Positions 27,668 through 36,537 of a stretch of 64,000 bases of DNA are shown here, in pieces (position 1 is the stretch's first letter; every line of letters starts with the position of its first letter). The notes under the pieces were generated by a model, which was not told where the DNA came from, searched no databases, and saw only the letters and a list, made by a program, of their open reading frames with translations. A program made the position numbers and the translations under genes. This stretch comes from CAYWOS01 sp964459985 (GTDB lineage: Bacteria > Bacillota > Clostridia > Christensenellales > Aristaeellaceae): the NCBI GenBank assembly GCA_964459985.1, contig CAYWOS010000002.1:62001-126000 (forward strand). The letters run 5' to 3'.

Positions 27668-28480
27668 ATGGAAGCTGCCCATAGAAAACGCGCGTCGGAT
27701 CCGCCGCTTGTTTTGGTGGAGAATACGGAGGATGCGCAAAACGGTCAGGAGAAAGAAATCGATCTGATCGAGCTGCTGTATTTCCTCTTGGGGAAGTTCA
27801 AGTATATTCTTCTGGCGGCGGTCTTCGGCGCCGTGCTGGCGTTTTTGTACACGCTGTTCCTCGTGACGCCGCAGTACGAGGCGAAGTCCGAGCTGTACGT
27901 GACCAATTCCGCCGATTCGGTGCTCAACCTTTCCGACCTCCAGATCGGCTCGTATCTGGCGAGCGATTATATCGAAGTGTTTGACACTTGGGAGGTCAAG
28001 CAAAAGGTCATCGACAACCTGTCGCTTGGCAGCGAGTACACCTACAAGGCGCTGGGCGGCATGGTCCACGTGGTCAATCCGTCCAATACGCGCATTCTGC
28101 GCATTACCGTGACATCGCCCGATCCCGACATGGCGATGAAGATCGCCGACGAGTACGCGGCGGTGGTGCGCGACTACGTGTCTGAAATCATGTCCACCGA
28201 AAAGCCGAACATCCTGTCCAGCGCGCTCAAGCCCGTTTCGCCGGTCAGCCCGAGCAAGACGCGCAACACGCTGATCGGGTTTTTGCTCGGCGCCGTGCTG
28301 CTCGGCGCGGTTTTCGTCGTGCAGTTCGTGATGGACGACAAAATCAAATCGACCGACGATATTCTGCGCTACGCCGGGCTGCCCACGCTCGCCGTTATTC
28401 CGCTCGCCGGGCAGGGCAATAAATCGCATTACGGGAAATACGCCGCCTATCAGAAATCCGAAGGGAGCGGGAAAGCATGA
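27668..28480 (+). CDS. Wzz/CapA-type polysaccharide chain-length and kinase adaptor protein
   Basis: The protein has 270 residues. After a charged N-terminus, KEIDLIELLYFLLGKFKYILLAAVFGAVLAFLYTLF is a Wzz-type first membrane segment. A second lies at about 198-215 (TLIGFLLGAVLLGAVFVVQFV), preceded by the proline-rich ALKPVSPVSPSK. Such proteins activate the cytoplasmic tyrosine kinase encoded next. Start ATG 27668 is 6 bases after GGAGG; ATG 27662 is directly adjacent to it. The stop overlaps the kinase start (ATGA), so the two are made together. The 190 bases before it hold no gene I can support. Confidence 0.9.
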   Translation: MEAAHRKRASDPPLVLVENTEDAQNGQEKEIDLIELLYFLLGKFKYILLAAVFGAVLAFLYTLFLVTPQYEAKSELYVTNSADSVLNLSDLQIGSYLASDYIEVFDTWEVKQKVIDNLSLGSEYTYKALGGMVHVVNPSNTRILRITVTSPDPDMAMKIADEYAAVVRDYVSEIMSTEKPNILSSALKPVSPVSPSKTRNTLIGFLLGAVLLGAVFVVQFVMDDKIKSTDDILRYAGLPTLAVIPLAGQGNKSHYGKYAAYQKSEGSGKA

Positions 28481-29229
28481 AAGCCTTGACCTTCGGCGCG
28501 TTTCCCGAGCTCGATTACGCCTGCAACGAAGCGATGAACACGCTTTGTACCAACCTGATCTTTTCCGGCAGCAGCTTTAAGAAGATTATGGTGACAAGCT
28601 GCATGCCCAATGAAGGGAAATCCTTCCTTGCGATGAACATGCTGCGCACGCTTGCCGGCATGGGCAAGCGCGTCGTGCTGGTGGATGTCGACCTTCGCAA
28701 ATCCATCTTGCGCAGCCGGTATCAGATCCGCGACGACGGTACGGGGCTGGGAATGACCAATTATCTGGCCGGGCGCTGCAGCGTCGAGGACGTGTTCTAC
28801 GCCACCAACATCCCCAACGCCTATATGGTTCCCTCGGGACGCGACGTAATCAACTCGCTTCCCCTGCTGTCGACGCCGACGCTCGGGCTGCTTCTTGACG
28901 CGATGACCGAGACGTTCGATTACGTGCTTGTCGACGTGCCGCCCATCGGGCTGGTCATCGATCCGGCCATGATCGCCAAGGTTTGCGACGGCGCCGTTCT
29001 TGTGGTATCGGACAACACCGTTTCCCGCCGCGAGCTGACCGACGCGAAAAACCAACTGATGAAAGCCGATTGCCCGATTCTGGGCTGCGTGCTCAACAAG
29101 GTCGCCTTCGGCTCGCGCGGGTCGAAAAAGTACTACTACAAGTCCTATTATCAATCCTATGAGCGCCATGATTACGATATCGGCGCCGTGCCCAAGAAGC
29201 CGGACAGGAAACGGGCGCGGAAGGGCTGA
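28477..29229 (+). CDS. Bacterial tyrosine kinase, CapB/CpsD type
   Basis: The protein has 250 residues. Walker A is SCMPNEGKS at about 43-51 and Walker A' is VVLVDVDLRKS at about 66-76. The second Walker B type segment is DYVLVDVPP. The C-terminus carries a tyrosine cluster (KKYYYKSYYQSYERHDY), the autophosphorylation site of BY-kinases. With the Wzz adaptor and the phosphatase after it, this is a complete phosphorylation cycle controlling exopolysaccharide synthesis. The kinase acts at the membrane on itself and on partner enzymes. Confidence 0.94.
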   Translation: MKALTFGAFPELDYACNEAMNTLCTNLIFSGSSFKKIMVTSCMPNEGKSFLAMNMLRTLAGMGKRVVLVDVDLRKSILRSRYQIRDDGTGLGMTNYLAGRCSVEDVFYATNIPNAYMVPSGRDVINSLPLLSTPTLGLLLDAMTETFDYVLVDVPPIGLVIDPAMIAKVCDGAVLVVSDNTVSRRELTDAKNQLMKADCPILGCVLNKVAFGSRGSKKYYYKSYYQSYERHDYDIGAVPKKPDRKRARKG

Positions 29230-29231
29230 TC

Positions 29232-29960
29232 ATGGGTTTCATCGATATTCATCAGCATGTCAATTACGGTCTGGACGACGGCGCGACTGATTTTCCCGCC
29301 GCCGCCCGAATGATCGAGCGGGCGTATGCCAACGGGATCACGGCGATTATCGCCACAACGCACGCGCTTTCGGGCCGCGCGCGTTTTGATTTGGATACGT
29401 ATGACCGCCATTTGCAAACGCTCGCCGACTATTGCCGCGAACACCGTTTGCCCGTCGCGCTGTATCCCGGGTGCGAAATCCTGTATGCCGATTCGACCGT
29501 GGACGATTTGATCCGCGGGCGTATTCCCACGCTCGCCGGTTCGCGGTTCGTGCTGGTCGAATTCGACCCCGATATCGTGTACGACGCGCTGGCCAACGCT
29601 GCGCGCGTGCTGGCCAACGCGGGGTTCACGCCCGTCGTCGCGCATGTCGAGAGATACATCAATCTGATGCGCTCGCTCGAGCGCGTCCGCGAATTGCGCG
29701 CCCTCTACGGCGCGCGCGTTCAAATGAACGCCGATACCATCGTGCGGCCGCCCGGCTTTTTCACGCGGCGGACGATCGACGCCATGCTCCGAGAGGGACT
29801 GGTGGATTACATCGCCAGCGACGCGCATAACCTGACCGGGCGCGGCGCGCACATGAAGGACGCCTATGATATCCTGAAAAAACAATACGGTCATGAACGC
29901 GCTTTCAAGTGGTTCGGCGGCGCGCAGACAGAAATCCTCGAGGATGGGGAAAGCCGTTGA
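29232..29960 (+). CDS. PHP-type tyrosine-protein phosphatase, CpsB/YwqE
   Basis: The protein has 242 residues. It begins MGFIDIHQHVNYGLDDG, where family members have DxHxHxLxxxDDG; here the second His pair reads HQHV. ATTHALSG, VEFDPDIV, VAHVERY and SDAHNL supply further metal-binding residues expected of PHP phosphatases. It should dephosphorylate the tyrosine kinase upstream, 2 bases away. It is the last gene of this unit, closed by the terminator overlapping its stop codon. No polymerase or flippase gene follows. Confidence 0.93.
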   Translation: MGFIDIHQHVNYGLDDGATDFPAAARMIERAYANGITAIIATTHALSGRARFDLDTYDRHLQTLADYCREHRLPVALYPGCEILYADSTVDDLIRGRIPTLAGSRFVLVEFDPDIVYDALANAARVLANAGFTPVVAHVERYINLMRSLERVRELRALYGARVQMNADTIVRPPGFFTRRTIDAMLREGLVDYIASDAHNLTGRGAHMKDAYDILKKQYGHERAFKWFGGAQTEILEDGESR

Positions 29961-29996
29961 TTCTCTCCGCGTATCGGAGAAATCAACGGCTTTTTT
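29950..29996 (+). terminator. Terminator of the Wzz-kinase-phosphatase operon
   Basis: AAAGCCGTTGATT (overlapping the stop codon) pairs perfectly with AATCAACGGCTTT, followed by a T-tract. A second small hairpin CTCC/GGAG sits in the loop. Confidence 0.92.
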
Positions 29997-30083
29997 GCGC
30001 GCGGGGGTTTGACGATGTCGTCAAGCAGGCTGGGGTTTTACGGCGCGGACGAACGCGGCGGCGCCGGATAATGGGAAAGCGCT

Positions 30084-30365
30084 TTATTCCGACGCGCCGG
30101 TTTGATCGAGGCGCGCGTTGCGCACGTACAAAAGCAGATCCAGCGTGACAAAGCACATGTTGCACACGTACACCGCGATCACCCACGAGGGGTTAAAGAA
30201 GATTTTACCAACCAAACCGCCGATATAGCCCGTCTCGATCAAGAGCAGGAAAAGCAGGCTTTTCCCCTTTGCCGTGCGCGCCTTGTACGAGCGGTACGCC
30301 GATACCGGCCATGATATGCCGAAACAGATCAGCATGAACGCTTCGAAAATCGTCGCCGTATCCAT
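30084..30365 (-). CDS. Three-helix SemiSWEET/PQ-loop-like membrane protein
   Basis: The protein has 93 residues with three predicted membrane helices at about 5-24, 36-56 and 60-81. FGISWPVSAYRSYKARTAKGKSLLF resembles the first helix and loop of SemiSWEET proteins, which form sugar-conducting dimers. ATG 30365 follows AAGGAGTG. It stands alone. The transport substrate is unknown, and the similarity is by pattern only. Confidence 0.65.
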   Translation of the reverse strand: MDTATIFEAFMLICFGISWPVSAYRSYKARTAKGKSLLFLLLIETGYIGGLVGKIFFNPSWVIAVYVCNMCFVTLDLLLYVRNARLDQTGASE

Positions 30366-30506
30366 GGTATGTCACACTCCTTCGTTCGTATCTGCGTTTT
30401 GTCGGGCAGTCGGCGTGATGCCGTTCCCGCCGTGGATGCGCGCGTTTCCCGACGAAGCTTTGCGATGCGCGCGCTTTCCGCCTGCGCCTTCCGATTCTAG
30501 AACCGT

Positions 30507-31103
30507 TTAGGGCGCGCGTCGCCTGTCGATCGGCTCGCGCCAGCGATGGAAGCCCGTGGGATCGACGGACAGGATCTTATCGCGGACGAGCGTCCAGCCG
30601 CGCGCCGAGGCGTCGTCATCGATGATCGGGCTGAACCCGCAGTCCAGATAGACGCGGATGGCGACCCAGCTGGGCGGCTGCGTGGTCAGAAAGGCGTTCT
30701 CGTGCCCAAGTCCGCGCAGGACGTGCAGCGTTTCGGCGACGAGCGGCTTGCACAGACGCCTTCCCTGATGGCTTTGGTGGATGGACACCCAGTGCACGCG
30801 CCCCATGCCGTCGTCCGTCCATGCTGTCGAGGTGCCGATCGGTTCGCCGCTTTCGTCCAGCAGGAACAGCATTCGCTTTTCGAGCGACGGTTTATCCTGC
30901 CCGTAGTATGCTTCAAAAACCGGATAAGCGTTCTCCTCGCGGCTGAACTCGCCCGCCGACGTTTCAATCCGCGCCCAATGCGCCTCGTCGCCGGGGCGAA
31001 AAAAGCGAAACGAATAGCCCGGCGGCAGTCCGCGCGGCGGCAAATCATCAAGATCCCGGCGTTCCATGCGCAGCGATATGTCTTCCATGGCGCGGTCGAA
31101 CAT
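30507..31103 (-). CDS. GNAT family N-acetyltransferase
   Basis: The protein has 198 residues from ATG 31103, chosen for GGGAGGG just upstream; a longer frame to 31229 has no ribosome site. The GNAT core runs from FFRPGDEAHWARIE to the acetyl-CoA loop HQSHQGRRLCKPLVAETL at about 110-128. The C-terminal strand GFSPIIDDDASARGWTLV is typical. The acceptor is unknown. The 141 bases between this gene and the SemiSWEET-like gene hold nothing I recognise. Confidence 0.82.
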   Translation of the reverse strand: MFDRAMEDISLRMERRDLDDLPPRGLPPGYSFRFFRPGDEAHWARIETSAGEFSREENAYPVFEAYYGQDKPSLEKRMLFLLDESGEPIGTSTAWTDDGMGRVHWVSIHQSHQGRRLCKPLVAETLHVLRGLGHENAFLTTQPPSWVAIRVYLDCGFSPIIDDDASARGWTLVRDKILSVDPTGFHRWREPIDRRRAP

Positions 31104-31279
31104 GATTCCCTCCCGATGCAGTACTTCGACAGCATTCATTCGACGGCGACGGCGCGATTGCCTGTTCCGCGCCTGTTTTTCTTTCGCGTTGTTTTCCGAT
31201 GCCGACAAAAAAACTGTCGGATGTGTCATATGTGCAACATAAATGCGTAAAATAATTTAAGAAAATATTAAGAAAGGTA

Positions 31280-31308
31280 GTGCAATTATTGCGAAAATAT
31301 GTTATACT
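31280..31308 (+). promoter_or_regulatory. Probable promoter of the methyltransferase gene
   Basis: TATACT at 31303-31308 is a good -10 box; the -35 (GTGCAA at 31280-31285, 17-base spacer) is weak. The surrounding 31200-31310 is markedly AT-rich compared with the rest of the window. Confidence 0.5.
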
Positions 31309-31347
31309 GAATGCCGGGCAGCATCTGTCCGTGTCGGGAGGGATGGT

Positions 31348-31914
31348 ATGATCACCGGATCGGAAGCCGGAAGGGGCTTTATCGGTCGGCTTGCCGCGCG
31401 CGCGCCGAGGCTTCATTCGCTCAAGCGCGCCGTATACAACTGGGCGACGCTCGAGGCGCAGGATTATGTGCTGGATTTATCCTGCGGCGGCGGTGAATTG
31501 CTGACCCATCTTCTCTCCCGCGCCGATCTCCATGCCTGCGGGCTTTGTCAGCAACCCGAACAGGCGCGACGCGTGCGCGCGCTGATGGAGGACGCCGAGA
31601 TCATCTACGCGCGGATGGACGATATTCCGTGGCATGACGAATCCTTTGACGCCGTGCTGCTTGCCGCGCAGCCCGAAAGCCGGCAATGGGCTGCGATTCT
31701 TTCCGAGACGCACCGCGTGCTCAAGGGCGGCGGTCAGTTTGTGCTTTCGCGCCCGCTTACGGCGTCGCTGCACAGGCGCGGCAATCACGACGCGATGACG
31801 CGCAGGGAATTGATTCGCGGCCTTCAGGCGACCGGCTTTACCGATATCACGTGGCATATTTCGGGCGTCAACGCCGTCATCATTGCCTGGAAGCATAACG
31901 GAAAAACAATGTAA
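31348..31914 (+). CDS. Class I SAM-dependent methyltransferase
   Basis: The protein has 188 residues. Motif I is VLDLSCGGGELLTHLL at about 41-56, followed by AEIIYARMDDIPWHDESFDAVL (motifs II and III region) and HRVLKGGGQFVLSRP, the UbiE/COQ5 methyltransferase-11 type layout. GGGAGG lies upstream of ATG 31348. The substrate is unknown. It is a monocistronic gene with its own promoter and terminator. Confidence 0.85.
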   Translation: MITGSEAGRGFIGRLAARAPRLHSLKRAVYNWATLEAQDYVLDLSCGGGELLTHLLSRADLHACGLCQQPEQARRVRALMEDAEIIYARMDDIPWHDESFDAVLLAAQPESRQWAAILSETHRVLKGGGQFVLSRPLTASLHRRGNHDAMTRRELIRGLQATGFTDITWHISGVNAVIIAWKHNGKTM

Positions 31915-31941
31915 CGGTACGCGCATCACATATCTTGTCAG

Positions 31942-31976
31942 CACCCCCCGTCGAAGCGTTTCGGCGGGGGTGTTTT
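31942..31976 (+). terminator. Terminator of the methyltransferase gene
   Basis: CACCCCC(C)GTCGAA pairs with TTTCGGCGGGGGTG with one bulge, followed by TTTT. Confidence 0.8.
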
Positions 31977-31996
31977 CGCGGACGCGCGCGATCCTT

Positions 31997-32150
31997 TTTC
32001 CCGCGCCCGCGAGGGGACGCCGACGAAAGCGGTCACGACGCGCGGCCGACGATTACGTCAGCATTTCCCGCGCCCGCGAGGGGACGCCGACGAAAGCGGT
32101 CACGACGCGCGGCCGGCGCTTACGGCAGCATTTCCCGCGCCCGCGCGAGG
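31997..32150. repeat. 67-base tandem repeat derived from the 3' end of the GNAT gene
   Basis: Copies begin at 31997, 32064 and 32131, exactly 67 bases apart. The first two are nearly identical over the full unit. The third matches for about 30 bases and is the genuine 3' end of the minus-strand GNAT gene (codons for RAREML). Each upstream copy thus carries a duplicated C-terminal coding tail and stop region. Confidence 0.85.
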
Positions 32151-32824
32151 ACGCCGGCGTTTTCGCGCGCGAGGAAGATATCCCCATCCAAGGCCAGCCC
32201 GACCGTTTTGCCAAGCAGCACAAAGCGCGTGACGCAGCCCTTGGCGACCGACAGCTTAAGTTGTTCCTGATCGGAGAATTGCGCGGGAATGAGGATGCCC
32301 GCCTGCTTTTCCCGCTCAATCAGCGTCGCGAACCCCTCGAGATCGTCCTCGTCGGCGGTCAGCGCGCAGAGCGTCGGGGAGTCGGTGAGCGGCAGCGTCA
32401 TGATGATTTCGCCGTCCTCGACCTCGCCGTTTTCGCGGAAACCGAAGGAGGAATACAAATCGCGGGCAATTTCGTTGCCTTCCACATAATCGAGCTTGAC
32501 GACGTCGAACAAATCGGCGTCGCGGATCATTTGCAGCGCCGCCGCCATCGCCTGTCTGCCGTAGCCCCTATGCTGTTTGTCGTAAGCGATCATAAAGCGC
32601 CATACGCCGCAGCAGCGCTCCTCCGTGTCCCAGTCGAGCATCACAAAGCCCACGGGCTCGTCGCCGTCCAATATGGCGAAGGGGCGCGCGTGATCGTAAT
32701 ACAGCCATGCCTGCGCCAGCGACACGATATTGGGCGCGACGAAGCGGTTCTGCGCCTCGGGCAGCTTCATATCCAGCAGCTTTCCAAACGTGCGCTCGCA
32801 GACCTTTTCCAGACGAATCATCAT
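32120..32824 (-). CDS. GNAT acetyltransferase with an additional C-terminal domain
   Basis: The protein has 234 residues from the first of two adjacent ATGs (32824 or 32821) after AAGGAG. Residues 1-145 are a GNAT domain (FAILDGDEPVGFVML; FMIAYDKQHRGYGRQAMAAAL at about 88-108; LDYVEGNEIARDLYSSFGF). This N-terminal part resembles polyamine/aminoglycoside-type acetyltransferases. About 85 further residues (LCALTADEDDLEGFATLIEREKQ to LARAREMLP) form an extra domain I do not recognise. The 3' end is tandemly duplicated downstream. The acceptor is unknown. Confidence 0.82.
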   Translation of the reverse strand: MMIRLEKVCERTFGKLLDMKLPEAQNRFVAPNIVSLAQAWLYYDHARPFAILDGDEPVGFVMLDWDTEERCCGVWRFMIAYDKQHRGYGRQAMAAALQMIRDADLFDVVKLDYVEGNEIARDLYSSFGFRENGEVEDGEIIMTLPLTDSPTLCALTADEDDLEGFATLIEREKQAGILIPAQFSDQEQLKLSVAKGCVTRFVLLGKTVGLALDGDIFLARENAGVLARAREMLP

Positions 32825-32914
32825 ATATCTCCTTTGTATGTTCGATGGTGAAGCCTTTCCGATTATAGCGCAGAATCCGCCGCGTGGCAAGGAAACGGCA
32901 GAAAATACTGGAAA

Positions 32915-32945
32915 CAAAAACGGGAGGCATGTCTGTCTCCCGTTT
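32915..32945 (-). terminator. Terminator of the inositol operon
   Basis: On the minus strand AAACGGGAG pairs with CTCCCGTTT and runs into TTTTTGTTT, 29 bases after the iolE stop. It separates the inositol operon from the downstream GNAT gene. Confidence 0.88.
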
Positions 32946-32973
32946 CATGGCGAGCCGCGCGGCGCGGGCGGCG

Positions 32974-33870
32974 TTACAGCCCCGTATGCTCGCGGATGTA
33001 CCTGCGCGCCTTGACGGCGTACTCGAAGGGGTTTGCCTTGGCGGGGTCCTGCTCGGCCTCGACGACGACCCAGCCTTCGTAGCCCGCTTGCTCGAGCACA
33101 TCGAAAATAGGCGCGAAATCGACGTCGCCGTCGCCGGGCACGGTGAACACGCCGTTGCGCACGGCGGTCAGAAAGCTCCAGCCCTCGCGCCGCGCCCGGT
33201 CGCGGACGGGCAGGCGCACGTCCTTCAAATGCACGTGGCGGACGCGGGAGACGTATTTTTTGAGGACGGGCAGGGGATCGATGCCCGCGAAGGTCAAATG
33301 CCCGCTGTCAAACAGCAGATAGACCAGATCGGGATCGATTTCCGCCATGAAGCGGTCGATCTCCTCGGTGGTCTGCACGCCGGTGCCCATGTGGTGGTGA
33401 CAGGTCAGCGTCATGCCCTTTTCCTTGGCGAGCGCGCCCATTTCGTTATAGCCCTTGGCGACGAGCCGCCATTGCGCGTCGGTGTAGACGGGCTTTTGAT
33501 CGCCGAAAATGTTCAAATCCCTGCCCTGAATGGAATTGCCCTGCTCGGACGCGCCGATGACGCGCGCGCCCAGCGCGTGCAGGCGGTCGCGGTGAGCGAT
33601 GAAGTTTTTGATCGTCACGTCGTAAGGCTCGCTCGTGAACAGGCTTGAAAACCACGCGTTGCAGATGGTCAGGCCGCGCGCGTCGAGCTTGCGCTTGAGG
33701 ATGGAAACATCCTGCGGGTATTTGTTGCCGATCTCCGAGCCTTTGAAGCCCGCCAGCGCCATTTCGCTGACGCATTGCTCGAAGGTGTTTTCCTTGCCGA
33801 GATCGGGCAGATCGTCGTTGGTCCAGCCGATGGGCGCGATGCCGAGTTTGACCTTGCTTTTGTCGAGCAT
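32974..33870 (-). CDS. iolE: Inosose dehydratase
   Basis: The protein has 298 residues, the usual IolE length. It starts KVKLGIAPIGWTNDDLPDLG, a hallmark of the family, and is a xylose-isomerase-like TIM barrel with metal-binding residues in LTCHHHMGTG, LFDSGH, RHVHLKD and VVVEAEQD. It dehydrates 2-keto-myo-inositol (scyllo-inosose) to the trihydroxycyclohexanedione used by IolD. It is the last gene of the operon, 15 bases after iolD, followed by the terminator at 32915. Confidence 0.95.
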   Translation of the reverse strand: MLDKSKVKLGIAPIGWTNDDLPDLGKENTFEQCVSEMALAGFKGSEIGNKYPQDVSILKRKLDARGLTICNAWFSSLFTSEPYDVTIKNFIAHRDRLHALGARVIGASEQGNSIQGRDLNIFGDQKPVYTDAQWRLVAKGYNEMGALAKEKGMTLTCHHHMGTGVQTTEEIDRFMAEIDPDLVYLLFDSGHLTFAGIDPLPVLKKYVSRVRHVHLKDVRLPVRDRARREGWSFLTAVRNGVFTVPGDGDVDFAPIFDVLEQAGYEGWVVVEAEQDPAKANPFEYAVKARRYIREHTGL

Positions 33871-33885
33871 GAAGGAGCCCTCCCG

Positions 33886-35739
33886 TCAGAATTTTCTGGT
33901 ATCGTCGATATGCTTGATTTGATCGTTGTATGCCGCCCGGACGCGCGGCTGGGTCGACACTTCGGCGACGCCGACGCGCCACCAGCTTTCAAACCCCGGC
34001 GTCATGCTGCCGGGCAGCACCTTGATATCGTACAGGACGGGTTTGTCCTGCGTGAGCGCGTCGCGCAGCGCGAGGAGCAGTTCGTCCTCCGTGCGGACGG
34101 CGTACGCTTTGAGTCCGTAGCCCTCGGCGCACTTGGCGAAATCAAACGGCATGACGCCGCCGTTAAGTTCGCCCGTCGTCTCATTGCGGAAGTTGAACAC
34201 CGTGCCGAAGGTGTCGCCGCCCTGATTGTTCTGGAGATTCTCGATGCAGCCCCAGCCCGAATTGTCGAACAGGCAGAAATGCACGCGCAGATGCTCCTGC
34301 AGGCAGGTGACCATCTCGCTGTGCGCCATGAGGAAGGTGCCGTCGCCGAAGAAGGAATACACCTCGCTGCCCGGGCAGGCAAGCTTGACGCCCAGCGCGC
34401 CGTTGATTTCATAGCCCATGTTGGAGAAGCCGTACTCCATATGATAGGTATCGCGGTCGCCCGGACGGAACAGGCGCTGCATATCGCCCGGCAGGCTGCC
34501 CGCGCTGCCCACGGCGATGTCCTTCTTTTGCATGAAGGCGTTGATGATGCCAAGCGCGCGGGTCTGCGTCAGCCCGCGTTCGCTTTTCGCGGCATAATAC
34601 GAATCGGCGATCGCCTCCCAGCGCATTTTGGCGTCGGCGATTTCCCCGCGATAGGCGGGTTTGTAGCCTTGAAGCGCCGTGGTCAGCGCGGTCAGCCCCT
34701 CGCGCGCGTCGCACACGATCGGCTCGCCGTCCATTTTCACGGCGTCAAAGGGGCAGATGTTAAGGGAAACCACCTTGGCGTCCTCTTTGAACAGCCATTT
34801 GGAGCAGGTGGTGAAATCGGTCAGGCGCGTGCCGACGGCGAGGAGCGCGTCGGCGTCCCGCGCGATTTCGTTCGCCGCCTGACCGCCCGTTACGCCCACG
34901 CCGCCCAGATTGAGCGGATGCGCCCATGATATCGTGCCCTTGCCCGCCTGCGTTTCGCAAAAGGGGATGCCCGTCTGTTCGCAGAACGCCTGCAATTCGT
35001 CGCCCGCCCGCGAGTAGCGGACGCCGCCGCCCAGAATGACGAGCGGGCGCTCGGCGCGTGTGAGGATATCGGCGGCGCGCTGAATCTGCGACGCCGTCGG
35101 CGGCCGGCGGTCGATATGCCACACGCGTTTCCGCAGGAAGGATTCGGGGTAATCATATGCCTCGCCCTCGACGTCCTGCGGCATGGCGAGGCAGACCGCG
35201 CCGGTATCGGCGGGATCGGTCAGCGCGCGCATACCGTGGATGGCGGCGGTCATGAGCTGTTCGGGGCGCTCGACGCGGTCGAAATACCGGCACACGCCGC
35301 GAAAGGCGTCGGTCACCGTTTGCCCGAAGGATTGGAAAAACTCCGCCTGCTGCAGCACCGGGTCGGGCTGGCGGCAGGCGAAGGTGTCGCCGGGCAGCAA
35401 GAGGAGCGGGATGCGGTTCGCCGTCGCGCAGCCGGCGGCGGTGACCATATTCATCGCGCCCGGGCCGATGGAAGACACGCACGGGATGATTTCGAGCCGG
35501 TTCTTTTGCTTGGCGAACGCCATGGCGGCGAGCGCCATGTTCTGCTCGTTCTTGCCCTGCAAAAAGCGGATGCCGTGCCCGCCCTGCGCCAGCGCCTGCC
35601 CGACGCCCACCACGCAGCCGTGCCCGAACACGCCGAATAGATTGTTGACGAATTTCGTTTCGGCGCCGTCTATCTCGATGTATTGGTTATCGAGGAATCG
35701 GACGAGCGCCTGCGCCATGGTCAGCCGGACGGTTTTCAT
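33886..35739 (-). CDS. iolD: 3D-(3,5/4)-trihydroxycyclohexane-1,2-dione hydrolase
   Basis: The protein has 617 residues, a thiamine-diphosphate enzyme. The N-terminal part carries GVFGHGCVVGVGQAL and the pyrophosphate domain carries GDGTFLMAHSEMV and FDNSGWGCIENLQNNQ near the C-terminal half. It opens the ring to give 5-deoxy-glucuronate. Its ATG overlaps the iolB stop (ATGA), so translation is coupled. Position between iolB and iolE in the pathway operon confirms the assignment. Confidence 0.96.
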   Translation of the reverse strand: MKTVRLTMAQALVRFLDNQYIEIDGAETKFVNNLFGVFGHGCVVGVGQALAQGGHGIRFLQGKNEQNMALAAMAFAKQKNRLEIIPCVSSIGPGAMNMVTAAGCATANRIPLLLLPGDTFACRQPDPVLQQAEFFQSFGQTVTDAFRGVCRYFDRVERPEQLMTAAIHGMRALTDPADTGAVCLAMPQDVEGEAYDYPESFLRKRVWHIDRRPPTASQIQRAADILTRAERPLVILGGGVRYSRAGDELQAFCEQTGIPFCETQAGKGTISWAHPLNLGGVGVTGGQAANEIARDADALLAVGTRLTDFTTCSKWLFKEDAKVVSLNICPFDAVKMDGEPIVCDAREGLTALTTALQGYKPAYRGEIADAKMRWEAIADSYYAAKSERGLTQTRALGIINAFMQKKDIAVGSAGSLPGDMQRLFRPGDRDTYHMEYGFSNMGYEINGALGVKLACPGSEVYSFFGDGTFLMAHSEMVTCLQEHLRVHFCLFDNSGWGCIENLQNNQGGDTFGTVFNFRNETTGELNGGVMPFDFAKCAEGYGLKAYAVRTEDELLLALRDALTQDKPVLYDIKVLPGSMTPGFESWWRVGVAEVSTQPRVRAAYNDQIKHIDDTRKF

Positions 35740-36536
35740 GCGTCGTCCCCCCAATACCGCGCGTTCGCGCCCTGCACCCACAGGTACTCGGGCAGGAAGG
35801 TGGGCGTAATGTACGGCTGATCGGGCAAGTGCCGGATCGCCCAGAGATACCACAGCGCGTAACCCGGCGGCGTGCAGTGCGGATGCGTCAGCCCCGGCGC
35901 GATGAACACGGTATCGTTGGCATGTACCTTGAGCACGTCTTCGCCGACCTCGGCGTAGCCGAAACCGCCCTCGGGATTGGTTTTGTAGTAGTAAATCTCG
36001 GGCTGCGGGTGATGATGCGGCGGATAACTCGACCATTTGCCCGGGAAGCCGATGACCTCGCCGAGCACGAGATTCGCGTACGGCGCGCTCCGATAATCGA
36101 AGACGGTGCGCACGATGCGCGTGCTCGTTTCATGCATCAGCCCCTTGCCCCGGTATTCGTCCGGCGTGTCCTTCGGGAGGTACAGCTTCGCGCCGAACAG
36201 ACGGTCGTTGTCGGTGCGCAGGAGATTGATTTCAACGTCGTCCGTCAGCGCCGTTACCGTGACGGAAACCGAGCGGTCAACGTGCAGCGCCGTGGGCGGC
36301 GCGTCGAAACAATTCTCGCGGGTTTCCTCGTGCCTGCCGCCCGTCCAGTCGAATCTGACGCCGCCGTATACGAGCAGGAACGCCTTTTCGAGCTTGGAAT
36401 CGTCTAAATAGCTGTCGCCCTTTTTCATGCGCAGCACGCCGAAATCCATCAGCATATCGCCGTGCTCGCCGTCCATGCGCGACAGCCATGTCATGCCGAA
36501 TGGATGCGCGCCGCGCGCGCGTGTGATCAGGCTCAT
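35736..36536 (-). CDS. iolB: 5-deoxy-glucuronate isomerase
   Basis: The protein has 266 residues. It is a double cupin of the KduI/IolB family with the metal-binding cluster WSSYPPHHHPQPEIYYYK at about 160-177, and HPHCTPPGYALWYLWAIRH near the C-terminus. It isomerises 5-deoxy-glucuronate to 5-dehydro-2-deoxy-gluconate. The start is one base after the iolG stop; a longer in-frame extension lies within iolG and is not needed. Confidence 0.96.
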   Translation of the reverse strand: MSLITRARGAHPFGMTWLSRMDGEHGDMLMDFGVLRMKKGDSYLDDSKLEKAFLLVYGGVRFDWTGGRHEETRENCFDAPPTALHVDRSVSVTVTALTDDVEINLLRTDNDRLFGAKLYLPKDTPDEYRGKGLMHETSTRIVRTVFDYRSAPYANLVLGEVIGFPGKWSSYPPHHHPQPEIYYYKTNPEGGFGYAEVGEDVLKVHANDTVFIAPGLTHPHCTPPGYALWYLWAIRHLPDQPYITPTFLPEYLWVQGANARYWGDDA

Positions 36537-36537
36537 G

